Below are positions 43,801 to 55,171 of a DNA stretch of 64,000 bases, in pieces. The notes below the pieces were generated by a model. That model was not told the DNA's origin, did no database searches, and saw nothing but the letters and a program-made list of their open reading frames with translations. Source of the DNA: Oxytricha trifallax (taxonomy: Eukaryota > Ciliophora > Spirotrichea > Sporadotrichida > Oxytrichidae); assembly GCA_000711775.1 (NCBI GenBank), contig ARYC01000474.1, positions 1 through 64,000 on the forward strand, read 5' to 3'. Both the position numbers and the translations under genes were made by a program. Within the stretch, counting starts at the first letter, position 1; each line of letters begins with the position of its first letter.

Positions 43801-46800
43801 AATGAAGTTATTTAAGAAGCTCATAAGAAACGCTACAGCATCTCTCCTGAAGAAAAAGAGAAGCAAGGTATTAAAATAAGTGACACCAGGCTGAAAGAAC
43901 TTCAAAAGCATCCTTTCAACTCAAGTAAGCTTAGCCTTCTAACTTTATAGAAAAACCTGGTACTGCTATATACTTGATGAAAGAGCGAAGCAAATTAAAC
44001 AGAGAGAGAAAGTCTCAAGTAAAACATGAATTGAGTAAGAGGCTCTTCAAAGATTTATAAAAGCCAGAAGAGATGAACATAGATGCGGGAGCTGGCACTA
44101 AGAGAAGAAACATAGGCCCAGGCAAGCCCTAAGAGGAAGAAAAGAAAGAGAAGCCAAATCCTTTTACGGGCAAATTTAATATGTGATATTATTCATTCGT
44201 TTAAATCTAAAACTTATTTATAAACACAAAATCTCCCTTCTCTTGCACACACTTTAGCTTATCATCGCTGACTCTTTTAGCAGCACTCTTAATAAAATCT
44301 ACTGTATCTATCTTTAAATCATGCATCAGATGGTAGAGCAGCAATTTCTTATAATGACCTTTCAATAACCCCCAATATAATTCAATTCCATTGAACTAAG
44401 GGCTGTAAGGAACATTAAATACAGGTGTTATGTTTAGCCTTTCATATTCCTTCCTTGAGTCTTTAGTTTTATGAACAGACAAGTTATCAACGAATAGAAT
44501 AATCTCTTAGTCAGCGTACTTATCTCTGAGTTATTGTAAGAACTTAATATATTATTCAGTCTTTATTGAGCGAGGATGAATAACATAAGTCTCGAGACCA
44601 CTATCTTCACTTATTCCACCAAGAATTGAATGAGTTTACACCTTAACCTTTTAGTCATAAACTTCAATATTACTATACCTCTTGTACCAAGATCTTGATA
44701 TAAAGGTATTGAATGTAAATACTGCTTCATCAGCATGTATGAACTTTATATTATGCTCTTAAGACCTCTGCATTTAATCGAATATATAATTTAAATTAGT
44801 CTTATAAAATGGAACATTAAAGTCAATCACTCTCTTAATGCGATTGACTGTCTTGTAAGATATTCCGTTCTTTTTATATATGTTCGCTATAGATTAAGCA
44901 GAGATATGAAGCTCAGGAAATTGGCGATGAAACATCACAGCTCTCTAGGCCAAAGAGAAATGAGCCCAGTATTTAAGAGTCTTATCATTAATAAGATAGT
45001 CAATATGATGTTGCTAAAATTTTCGAGGTCTTTTAGGCTTAGAATTAAGCTGCTATCTCTTTAAATTCAATGCTAATAGACAGTGAGACCTCACAGTTGC
45101 AGGAGATTTATGAAGTAGCGTTGCTATAGACGTATAATTCAGAACAGGCTTGAGTTATTCACTATATTAATCACATCCATAACGCAACTTAAACAATAAA
45201 TCTATATACTCACTGTCATAAACTGACCCCAAACCTCGCATATACTCACTTAAATTACTAATATTTAAACATTAAACCCCTACATAAACCCTATTAAAAC
45301 CCTAATAAAGTATGCGTTAATAGTCTACTTTTATCAATCAAAAACTCAATCAAACTACTGAAAGGGTTTTGGGGTTTTGAATCAATATTAAAATGCATAA
45401 TAATATTTTACATGAGTTCAGCAATAAATTAATTGTTAACAGTAGTAATTAGTTATTATGTTAATTAATATTATACATATAAGTTATTTCAAATTTTCCT
45501 TTAAAATTCTATATTATTAAAATCTTTTATTTCTAAATTCATTATTTAAAAAAAAGAATTATAATAATTGAGCTTATTTCTTCTTCAAAATTTCTTCTTC
45601 AATATTCATGAATAATAAAAGGCTCTATAAAAATTTCAATTTTTTCCTGCATCATTACTCCTTAAATAAATTTTTAATTCTAATCTAAGGCATATATATA
45701 TATGTTGATCCAATTTATTTGAAATTAGTTTCCACTTTCTCAATGATCTAATGTATATTACTAAAATATTTAAAGAATGTTAACAAACATAAGGGCGCTC
45801 ACCGGTGTGAGTTCTGATGTGATGTCGAAGACTTGTTCGTTAAGAAAATTTGCTCGAGCAGTTTGGGTATGGGCATGCATATGGCTGGATCCCCAGATGA
45901 ACATCAATAAATTATTTCATATAAATCCATTAATTGCCTAAACTATTTATGTTTAATACATAAATTACATTCCTGTGTCGAGAGAGGGATGATTAAGAGT
46001 TGAAAGTTTTTTGGCAATTTTCAAATGTACATTTTAGCAAGGATATTGATTTTTTGCGAGGTTTTATACTGTATTAATCCAGCGAAGTGCTGTTGAATCA
46101 AAACCCCAAACCCTTTCAGTAGTTTGATTGAGTTTTTGATTGATAAAAGTAGACTCTAGTGCATATTTTATTAGGGTTTTAATAGGGTCTAAGTAGGTGT
46201 TTAATGTTTAAATATTAGTAATTTAAAAGAGTATATAACTAGCAATTTTAAAATAAAATTTCACACAAACGCAATCTTAGATTCATGTGTCAATGTCTCT
46301 GAAATTTATCTTTCTAATTTGATGTTTAATTGTTTCAATAGTTTTTAATTCTCAAAGCTTTGTTTGATCACAGTTGAGTATACAATCTCTCAGACTTCCA
46401 TTCATTATATTTTTAAAGAGATATTGTTTGATTCTCTGCTTAGAATCTCTCTCACTTCTGCAGCTAAAGTGATAGTTTATTGGCATGTCGCTCTCTATTA
46501 GTATTTCTGCTGGAGCCGAGATATCTCATTAATTTTTTCCATCTATCCAATCTTCTCTCTAAGAAATATCCAAGAGTTCCATATTCATTGCCTAACGCAG
46601 AGGCTTGCACTCTTTGAGCTCTGTTGAAGTCAATAATAAAAACTCAAAGAGGTTGAAAGTTCATCATGATGTTCTCTGGCTTTAAGTCTTTATGGACATA
46701 GCCAAGCTTGTGAAGCTCTTAAATATCCTCAACTATTTGCTGCACGATCTAGCCAATTTATTTTTGGCATCTAATGTCAGATAAAAATTCTCTGTTAATC

Positions 46801-49800
46801 ATCTCGAGGAGAAGAAGCCTAAATGCAACATGATCTTTTCCAAGTAGTATAGCATCTAGCTAAATAATATGATTACACTCTCTAAATTTTGCCTGTTATA
46901 GAGTATAATACCCTTTAGCAATTCCATTTGGATCGTGTCATCAGCAAGGAATTAATTGAAAGGATACATTTTGTAAGCATATTAGTCATCAATGATGACT
47001 CTCTTCTCTATTTTATCTTCAATAGTGAGGTAGCTTTCTAGGCAAGAATCTAAGTAAATAATTTTAAAAATGGTAATCTTTATTGCCTCTATTTTAACCA
47101 TGATTTATTGATCCTATACACTGGAAGGATCTTGACTGCTTTCTTCATTCAGAACCCTAAAACCCCTTTGTGAGGTTTATAAGTGCTTTGATTTGTAGGG
47201 TATATTTGGGGTCAGTATAGAAATGAGGTAAAATTGCAAAATGAGAAAATAGAAATTAGCGAAATTTAGAGTATATTTATGATGAAAAATTTTTAGATAT
47301 ACTATTTCAGCTTAGGTATGGTACGAGTATTAATATAGACTAAGTCAAATGTGATTAATTATGCAGGTATGGCAAAACTCCTATGCAAGAGTGCCTCAAC
47401 TATTATGTATAATTACTTGTTAGCTGTTTAGCGTTATAGCTCAGGCACTTGAAAACATCCAGCAAGAAAATATAAGTTCTCACAGAACCATATAGACTAC
47501 CTCTGCGACTCAAAGACTTTGAAATATTGGGCACACTTTCCACTTGACTAGCGAGCTGTAATGTTTCATTGCATATTTCCTGAAATGAGTATCTCTCCTT
47601 AGACTATAGCCAATATTTATAGAAGAAATGGTATTACTTTCAAGATTTTCAAAAGAGTGAAGAGAGTGATTGATTTTACAGTGCTATTTTATAGTAATAA
47701 ATTAAACTATATATATTATTAAATGCAGAGACCTATTACTAACAACATCAAGTTCATACATGCTGATGAAGCTGTATTTACCTTTAACACCTTAATAAAT
47801 AAGCCATGATATAAGAATTATGATAATATAGAAGTTTATGATTAAAAAATGAAGATTGCACTCATGCAATTTTAGCTGGTATAAATGAAGATTCAGGTCT
47901 AGAAATTTATGTAATTCATCCTCTCTCTATTAAGCGAGAGAAGTATTTAGAGTTCTTGCATAGGCTAAGAGATAAATAAAAATATCAAGAGATCATCTTG
48001 TTTGTTGATAACATCTCAGTTCATAAAACTAAGGATCCTAAGAAAATTTATGAAGAGTTAAACATAACTCCTTTATATAACGTTCCCTATAGCCCACATT
48101 TTAATGGAATCGTATTCTGTTGGAGTTAAATCAAGACCCACTACAAGAAACTGCTGCTTTATCGATACAGTAGACTTAATACAAAGTAGTTGCAAAGAGA
48201 ATGAATAAAGACAAACTACGATATTTGCAAGGAAAGGGAGAATGAATGTTCATTAATAAGTTTTAAATTTAAATGAATGAAAGAGTTCACATATTAAATG
48301 ACCCCTTAAAAGAATTAAGCTTGCCTTATTTTTTTTCCTCTCATGGTTTGCTCTGCCCATATTTCTTCTCTTAGTGCCAGCTCCTGCATCTATATTCATT
48401 TCATCTGGCTTTTAAACATATTTATAAAGTCTATTGCTCAATTCATTAATAGCATAAGACTTTATCTCTCTGTGAACCTTTGCATGCTCTTTCATTAGGA
48501 ATATACCAGTTCCAGGTTTCCCTACAAATTATGTGTCAAAGCTTACTAGAGAGGTATGGATGCTTCTTAAGCTCCGCAAGCAAGGTCTCGCTTATTATTA
48601 TGCCTTGCTTCTTTTAATCTTCAGGAGAAATAGAATAACGTTTCTTGTGAGCTTCTTCAATAATCTCTCTGAGATAGCTCTCTTAGAGATAACTCCCTCT
48701 GAGATAACTGTAAACTACCACTTCCTCATAGAGATTAGTGACTGAAATCTCAGGGTAGTAGGGAATTTCTATTAGTTTAATCTCTTTATTTTTAAAGGCT
48801 TTCTTTTGATCATAAAGAATTGCTTTCTAGAATGAAATTTTAATACCTTCCATAGTTTGAAGGAATAAACCAACTGTATAATTTGTTAATAGTCATAAAG
48901 TTATCTTACCATGTAAAGTTAGGTACCGATAGAGATCTTCCTTACTTCTGAATCTTGAGACCATTTCTCGAGTCTCAACTCTTTACATTTGATCATTGAG
49001 TAATTCCATATTTGTTTCTCTTCCTATAAATGGATTTCAAATTATAATTAATAGACTTCTGGATCCTTTTATTTAAAAAATTACTATTAAATATGGACAT
49101 CTTATAGGAGATCAGCCCTGCAAAAATACGTGGAGAAAGTTTGTAGAATGCTGTAACAAACTGCAGAGATCTATTTTTATCAATTTAGCTCCATTAAATT
49201 AGTTCTAAATTTGTTTTAATTAAATTAGTACTGATACTAATTCAGTTTAATTTTTATTGGTACCAATTTAATAGTACCAAAACTTAATTAGTACCTAGTT
49301 TTAAACTAATAAGGTTTTAATGGATAAGTTCCAAAATGGTTAAAATCTAATTGGTGCCAGTACCAACCTGAATTTTATCTAAGTTGATACCAATATTAAA
49401 AATATTAAGCATGAAATTAGAAAATTTATAGTTCTAAACTTAGTATAAATATGATGTCTAATACTTCAAAATCAACCATCATTGCTGCAGGGTAAACTCC
49501 TGCTCAACTATAATTTAGCTAGGGAAGTTATTGCTCATTAATAATATAAATTAAAATTTGAATTTAAAATAGCAGCTAACTTAAATCGCAAAGCAATATC
49601 TATTGGCAGTGGATAATCTCAGCTAAGCTTTGGCTAAACTAAGAAGCCATAGATCATCTGCATTGAAAAGGAGCCAGAGCTCAATGGTCTTGAGTTTGAA
49701 TCAGAGGTGTTTGTTCTAGAAATAAATATCAGGAAGCAGAGTGCAGATTGCAGAGATGGGTATTTAAACGCTCATCGAAGATGTTGAGGAGTTAAAGAAC

Positions 49801-52800
49801 AGCTTTTAGTAGAAAGATTAAAGAATTTTAATGTAATTAATGCTTAAATTTCTTTTCAATTGATTCAAGCTTGAAGAGGCATATCAAAGAGATACACTCT
49901 GAGAGAGCTAAGATATATTTCAAGCACGGCAAAGTCGATGGCTGGTATTAATGCACAACTTTTATGAAGTCCTACGCCCATTAAAAACCCCAAAACCCCT
50001 TAATGAGTTTTATATGTGTTTTGATTCATATGGGTAATGTTGGGGATTAGGGTTTCTTTGGGGTTGATTGAAATTTTGTTTTCTAATTTGATTGCATTTT
50101 TATTTTTTCTTCCAGTAATTCTATATGATTCAATTTTTACGACTATGGACTCTTGAGAAATTCATTTTATCAATTATTATATATGTAATTACATGTTATC
50201 TTTAATTCTCGATATGATTTGTTTAGTTCTATCAAAATAATGAAATTTATTCAGAATTTCAAATTTCATATTTGAAGTTGCTTATTTGTATAATTTATAT
50301 ACTCCCAATACAGTTTTGTTATTTTTGGAGGTCCTTCAAATTAAGTTTTAACTTTATTAGGAGCATAGTTAATTTTTTCATTTTAAATTTAAGTGCTCCT
50401 AATATGATTTTGAACTTAATATTACCTCCTAATTAAATTGAAACATTATTAGTAGGTCCTCCTAATTAAATTATTGATTAATTAGGTGTTATTTTAATGG
50501 AACTTATTGTCAAATATGTAAATCCATAAATAAAACTTGTTTACAACTTCAATATCTTTCTCCATAATAGATATTTTGATTGACCTTCTTTAAGAAACCT
50601 TTATTTAATAGGTGATTTATCTATTATTACTTCTGAAAATACTTTATTTTAAGAAAGACATACATCTTTGCTTATAATATCTCAAATTAATGAATCAAAT
50701 GAATATAATATTACCTTTGAAATCACTCACTTCTCCATTAATTGGAATATTTTATTTATTTAAGCCTGAAAATTTTGCTAGAACTCTTTGAAATAAGCAC
50801 TATGAACAATTTGCTAACTCTATATTATAGCATAAAGAAAAATTAAGTAGTAATAAAAACTTAATTTTTAAAAATGGTTTTGTATAAATGTCAAAAATAA
50901 TTCATGAATGTAATATTTAGTTTCTTAAATATGATTTAATATTATGATCATTTATGAAAAAGTAGAATATAATGAAAGGCATGCTATAAATTTGAATATT
51001 TCCTTAAAAAATTCGGAAACATATAACTATACTTCTTTACACAAAGGGTATGTAAGAAAAGTTAAATTAAACATATCTTTTTTATATTTTAAATCAGCAT
51101 GAAAATGATACTTCATAACCCTAAGAAACCCTAATCCCCAACATTACTCATATCAATCAAAACACATATAAAACTCATTAAGGGGTTTTGGGGTATTGTC
51201 ATCAAAAGAAAAGAAGCACATGCAAAAGCATCACTTAAGCTAATTCTTGATTCAGGATAAAGAAACTTAAAATTTATACCTGCCAAGAGAAATTCTAATA
51301 CTATTGAGTCATAAAGAGAGTAGAAGGACAGACTAGAGAGATAGAAATTATATGAATTGATGAATCAACCAGTAGGTAACACAATTTCAGCATATATTTA
51401 AGCAAAAGCAATGAACATGCCTGTATTAAATGCAATTAAAATTAGCAACTGTATTGATAACTATTTTTATAATAGCGTCCCTTCAAAACCAAAACTTATT
51501 GTGATTGATGAGTATAAATACAAAGTTTATTCTTTCAGCTATCTTATTTAGAATGAACAGTAATAAAATGAGTTTGTTAACGAATACATTTTAGTAAATT
51601 AATATACTCCTAATGAAGTTTTGTTTCTCTAGGAGCTCCTCCAAATTAAGTTCAAATTTGATTTGGAGGACCTCCTAAAATAATTAAACATTATTAGGAG
51701 CAATTTAATAGAGATAGATTGATAAAAATGAATTTAATCTGTGAAACTTGGAGTATGTTTTTCAATGCTTCTCCGCATATCTTTTCAAGGTTGACCTCCA
51801 GAAGGTTTAATAAACTTAGAATGGATATCCATAATTTTAAATTTCATTAACATTTCTAGAAAGAGGAAGCAAGATGGAGTCTATGAATGATGGAATGAAT
51901 AGAATTTAATCTCAAGATTTAATAGGAAAGTTTTGAAGCAAAGAAGACCTTTATAGATACTTGGTACAGCAAGGTAAGTTCTTAACTTATGCTAATATAT
52001 TAACCATAGTTGGATTGTTCTTAAAAACCCAGGAAGGATAAAAAATCTCATTCTTAACAACATTGTTAAGCGAAGAGAAAAAGTGTTAAAGATTAATGAA
52101 ATAAAAATGATAGACATACCTAACTACCATGAAATATTTGTTACAAACCCATATGGCGATGATATGAGCGATCCAGAGGTGCTCTCTACCTTCCATCTAA
52201 GCTGCAACTTTCTAATAAGTTGCCAGAGAAAAACTTCTTCTTTGATGTTCTTGGAACTCTGAAACCTGATTACTAAAATGTATTAATTTAAGAAGCTCAT
52301 AAGAAACGCTACAGCATCTCTCCTGAAGAAAAAGAAAAGCAAGGTATTAAAATTAAGTGACACCTGGCGTAGGAACTTTAAAAACATCCTTTCATCTCAA
52401 GTAAGCTTAGTCTTCTAACTTTTAGAAAAACCTGGCACTGCTATATATTTGATGAAAGAGCTCAACAAATTCAAAGATTTATAAAAGACAAACGCGATGA
52501 AAAAGATGCAGGAGCTGGCACTAAGAGAAGAAACAAAGGCCCAAGCAAGCCTTAAGAGGAATAAAAGAAAGAGAAGCCAAATCACTTTATGGGTTAATTT
52601 ATTATGTAAACTTATTAATTCGCTTAAATCTAAAACATATTTATATATACAAAATTTTCCTTCTCTTGTGCATACTTTAGCTTTTTTATCGCTGACTCTT
52701 TAAGCAGCACTCTTAATAAAATCTACTGTTTCTATCTTCAAGTCGTGCATCAAGTGATAGATGAGAAGTTTCTAGTAGTGGCCTTTCAATAAACCCCAAT

Positions 52801-53847
52801 ATAATTCAATTCAATTGAACTGAGGACTGTAAGGACATTAAATACAGGTGTTATGTTTAATCTTTCAAACTCCTTCTTTAAATCTTTAGTTTTTTGAACT
52901 TACAAGTTATCAATGAATAGAATAATCTCTTAATAAGTGTAATTGTCTCTGAGATATTGAAAGAACTTTATTTATTATTCAGTCTTTACAGAACTAGGGT
53001 TAATAATAACAGTCTCGAGGCCATTATCTTAACTTATTCCACCAAGAATAGCATGAGTTTAAACCTTAACCTTTTAATCATAAACTTCAATATTGCGGTA
53101 TCTCTTGAAAAAATATCTTGATATGAAGGTATTGAATGTAAAAACAGCTTCATCAACGTGTATGAACATAATATTATGCTCTGAAGCTCTCTGCATTTAA
53201 TCGAATATATAATTTAAACTATCCTAATAAAATGGAACATTAAAGTCAATCACTCTCTTAATGCGATTGACTGTCTTGTAAGATATTCTATTCTTTTTAT
53301 ATATGCTCACCATAGATAAAGCAGAAATATGAAGCTCGAGAAATTGTAGATGAAACATCGCAGCCCTCTAGGCTAGAGAGAAATGATCCCAGTATTTAAG
53401 AGTCTTATACAGATAAGATAATCGATGTGATCTTTCTAACATTTTTAGTCTCTAAGGCTTAGAATTAAGATGCTTTCTCTTTAAATTTAATGCTAATAAT
53501 TTAATGCTAATAGACAGTGAGACCGAACAGCTGCTGGAGATTTATGGAGTATCATTGCTATAGACATGTAATTTAGAATAGGTTTGAGTTGATAACTATA
53601 ATAATCGCATCCATAACGCAACTTTAACAATAAATCTATAAATTCACTGTCATAAGCTAACCCCCATCCTAACTACAATCACTTAAATTATTCATATTTA
53701 AACATTAAACCCCTACATAAACCCTATTAAAACTCTAATAAAGTATCTACTAATAGTTTACTTTTATCAATCAAAAACTCAATCAAACTACTGAAAGGGT
53801 TTTGGGGTTTTGAATATCATAGGTTGATTTTCCATAGAGATACTCAT
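40900..53847 (-). CDS. C2H2 zinc-finger protein, MDSs split by two TBEs
   Basis: ATG 53847-53845 (MSISMENQPMI). The 7.7-kb composite at 46099-53812 follows; with one AAT kept the frame continues at 46098 with FNSTSLDQYSIKPRKKS. Finger 1: CTFENCQKTF...LSRHRNVH (46025-45895), completed across an IES. Finger 2: CPYPNCSSKFSQRTSLRHHI with RTHTGERPY linker (45880-45793). The 4.15-kb TBE at 41226-45379 then intervenes. Finger 3: DCGWAFATNGNRIDHERRH (41225-41168). Finger 4: CDLCGKCFYRPHQLKSH (40985-40915). Such proteins are nucleic-acid-binding, often transcription regulators. The join between finger 2 and finger 3 (45382-45790) is not resolved. A possible acidic tail (GDVIDDEEDKNYEKFD) lies near 40780-40840. 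Confidence 0.88.
41409..42834 (-). CDS. TBE zinc finger-protein kinase (57-kDa, type A)
   Basis: ATG 42834-42832 (MSANLLRRAALLGQ), TGA 41411-41409. Two C2H2 fingers: CKECNKVFPYKSTYKRHL (about 42575-42510) and CEFCEKPYSHTRDLKVHL (about 42460-42400). Kinase-like domain: HRDLKPENIMM (about 41825-41790), IDFNRA in place of DFG, YGTPGYFPERE. Divergent from the type-B protein but collinear. Its start lies about 560 bp from the 22-kDa start, back to back, so the spacer (42835-43395) probably holds both promoters. Confidence 0.85.
43396..44186 (+). CDS. TBE 22-kDa protein (type A), two small introns
   Basis: ATG 43396 (MESMNDAMKRIQSQDLIGKF), TGA 44184-44186. Intron 1 (about 43495-43530, GTATGT...TTATAG) joins LVQQ to VGLFLPTQEGT. 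Intron 2 (about 43925-43950, 26 nt, GTAAGC...TTATAG with CTAAC branch-like site) joins NS to KKPGTAIYLMKERS. Contains IEIPNYPEISVTNLYDDAM and LPERNFFLGVL, conserved with type B. Basic, Lys/Glu-rich C-terminus. No known domain; required role in transposition not known to me. Confidence 0.85.
44190..45241 (-). CDS. TBE 42-kDa transposase (type A), apparently intact
   Basis: ATG 45241-45239 (MRGLGSVYDSEYIDLLFK). With TAA/TAG as Gln the frame has no TGA through the whole gene. N-terminal helix-turn-helix (SIATLLHKSPATVRSH), second helical domain (ISAQSIANIYKKNG), catalytic motifs IHADEAVFTF (about 44745), ILFVDNLSVHKTK (about 44495) and FNGIELYWGLLKGHYKK (about 44375), giving D, D and E of a Tc1/mariner/IS630-type DDE enzyme. 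The frame stays open past 44190 to about 44011, antisense to the 22-kDa gene, so the true C-terminus is uncertain. TBE transposases are known to be expressed in development and needed for normal genome rearrangement in Oxytricha. Confidence 0.9.
45905..45970 (-). other. IES, 66 bp, pointer ATGT
   Basis: ACAT on plus at 45901-45904 and 45967-45970. Removal joins SRHRN to VHLGIQPYACP, giving a proper finger-to-finger linker. Confidence 0.85.
47150..51590. mobile_element. Type-B TBE inserted in the outer TBE, right end deleted
   Basis: Left terminus CAGAACCCTAAAACCCC at 47150 in the kinase gene of the outer element, followed by the type-B subterminal sequence. Cargo: transposase on plus (47226-48250, with TGA at 47450-47452 and other lesions), 22-kDa on minus (about 48330-49007, with a deletion around 48690-48720), zinc finger-kinase on plus (from about 49569) interrupted at 49984 by a third element and ending abruptly at about 51590. 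All genes look dead. Confidence 0.85.
49984..51198. mobile_element. Short third TBE-like element without genes
   Basis: Telomere-like ends AAAACCCCAAAACCCCTTAA (49984) and inverted AAGGGGTTTTGGGG (to about 51198), with terminal inverted repeats of about 70 bp (TGAGTTTTATATGTGTTTTG and on) that differ from both type A and type B. Length is only about 1.2 kb. The inside (50300-50600) resembles the central spacer between the zinc finger-kinase and 22-kDa genes, so it may be an internally deleted copy of a third TBE type. It lies between the two zinc fingers of the host gene, near the codons for SYTHSAKVKK. Confidence 0.8.
51875..52606 (+). pseudogene. TBE 22-kDa gene (type A), decayed
   Basis: ATG near 51875 (MESMNDG). 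Intron 1 is well preserved (51976-52010, GTAAGT...CCATAG), joining LVQQ to VGLF. Several indels follow (near 52090, 52170, 52290). The end resembles 44160-44186. Non-functional. Confidence 0.65.
52640..53670 (-). pseudogene. TBE 42-kDa transposase (type A), decayed
   Basis: Collinear with 44190-45241 but with many small indels and substitutions (for example a duplicated segment near 53490-53510 and a missing base near 52830). DDE motifs are still visible as DNA. Confidence 0.65.
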
Positions 53848-54815
53848 TCAATAATAAAATAATAAAAAATAGTATATCAAATAATTATAAATTTAACTAT
53901 TGGTTCATTATAGGACCTCCATTAGTTTCCTTATGTAAAGTATTAGTTGTCAGTGTTCTGCTGCATTCTAATAATTTAAGGTATGTATTATAAAATAATG
54001 TAGAAATTTATTTAAACTTTGATTTAAAAGTTTATTTAGTTATATATCGACTCCGTTTAATAATTAAACCTTAAAACACAAAAATCTCAATATGAAAAAA
54101 GATATAATTAAGTTTAATATTTAGATTTATTTTAATAAGGAGATGTAAAGTAAGTTTATAATAATAATTGATTATTAGAAAATAATCATAAAAATATTTT
54201 CTAACAGCTTATTTTAGTTACTTACATTAATTGTTAATATTATTATAATTTATAAGTAGAATTTTTAGATTATTGATATTGCTTAAATTTATTTAAAAAT
54301 GGGTAGAAACTTTCTTATTTATATAAGGGCAATTCTTACCTAAAAACGGAAAATTTTTTATTTCTACATAGAATATTATTATAAACTTCTCAAGCTATAA
54401 ATATTTTTATTCATGCTTTAGATTTTTTTAAATAAAAAAGATAGTTGGTATGCATTTTATCTTTAAATAGATTCTATATGTATAATTTAATTCTTCTCTT
54501 TAAGTATAAATATAAAATGCTAATTCAATAATCTTAATAATAACTAAAAAGAATTTATACAATATATGAAATTATTTATCGAATACATAAATTACTTACT
54601 AAAAACATTAATTGATACGTTCAATACCAAATCTTTTAATTATATTTATAAAATAATATATAATAAAAGAGATTTACTTATTCATGAATAATATCGTAAT
54701 TATTATTTTTTACAATAAAAACATATGTTTTAGCAGAGAAGAATATTCCCCTCTAAAGATTTATTTATATATAAATTATGAAAATTTTAAGATTTCTATA
54801 CAAGGGATATTTGTT
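53848..54815. other. AT-rich stretch, nothing recognised
   Basis: Upstream of the zinc-finger gene. Possibly its 5' flank for the first 100-200 bases. An ORF reading at 54684-54908 runs into the foldback element and is not a gene. Confidence 0.4.
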
Positions 54816-54821
54816 CTAACC

Positions 54822-55165
54822 GAGATACCCCTCCCCACCCTTAACCGAGATACCCCTCCCCATACCCCCCACCCCACCCCCAACCTATTTTATAATAAAA
54901 TAATATAGTAATTTATAAAATCTTTTATAAATGAGAATTTTATAAATTAATCATTATTATTAATTTAAATATAATTAAAATTATTAAGGTTTAATTATAA
55001 ATAAAATAATTATTCAATCAATAAAATTATAAAATTCTCATTTATAAAAGATTTTACAAATTATATTTTTTTATTATAAAATAGGTTGGGGGTGGGGAGG
55101 GGGTATGAGGAGGGGTATCTCGGTTTATGTGGAGGGGGGTGGGGAGGGGTATCTCGGTTAGAACA
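54822..55165. mobile_element. Small foldback element with CCGAGATACC ends, copy 3 of the family
   Basis: 344 bp. Ends TGTTCTAACCGAGATACCCC, repeated in tandem inside each end, in inverted orientation. Exact 6-bp duplication GATATT flanks it (54816-54821, 55166-55171). The centre is a palindrome of A/T. Related in its ends to 36891 and 38698. Confidence 0.8.
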
Positions 55166-55171
55166 GATATT

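Larger units (their letters stand above)
41226..45379. mobile_element. Type-A TBE transposon, complete
   Basis: Starts CAAAACCCCAAAACCC at 41226, ends with the inverted copy at 45379, flanked by AAT (41223-41225, 45380-45382). Terminal inverted repeats of about 100 bp (through TTTCAGTAGTTTGATTGAG). 4154 bp with all three TBE genes apparently readable: zinc finger-kinase (minus), 22-kDa (plus), transposase (minus). It differs in subterminal sequence and coding details from the type-B copies. The best candidate in the window for an active element. Confidence 0.95.
46099..53812. mobile_element. Type-A TBE, outer element of a three-level nest
   Basis: Outer ends CAAAACCCCAAACCC (46099) and inverted copy (to 53812), flanked by AAT (46096-46098, 53813-53815). 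Its own sequence is 46099-47149 (kinase part, minus strand, degenerate) and about 51592-53812 (22-kDa on plus at about 51875-52606, transposase on minus at about 52640-53670, both with several indels). About 720 bp that should lie between (zinc-finger region, equivalent to 42284-43000) is missing together with the far end of the inner element, so a deletion spans the right junction near 51590. Confidence 0.85.

Noticed and set aside
54684..54908. 74-residue plus-strand ORF
   Set aside because: Runs through the CCGAGATACC terminal repeats of the small foldback element.
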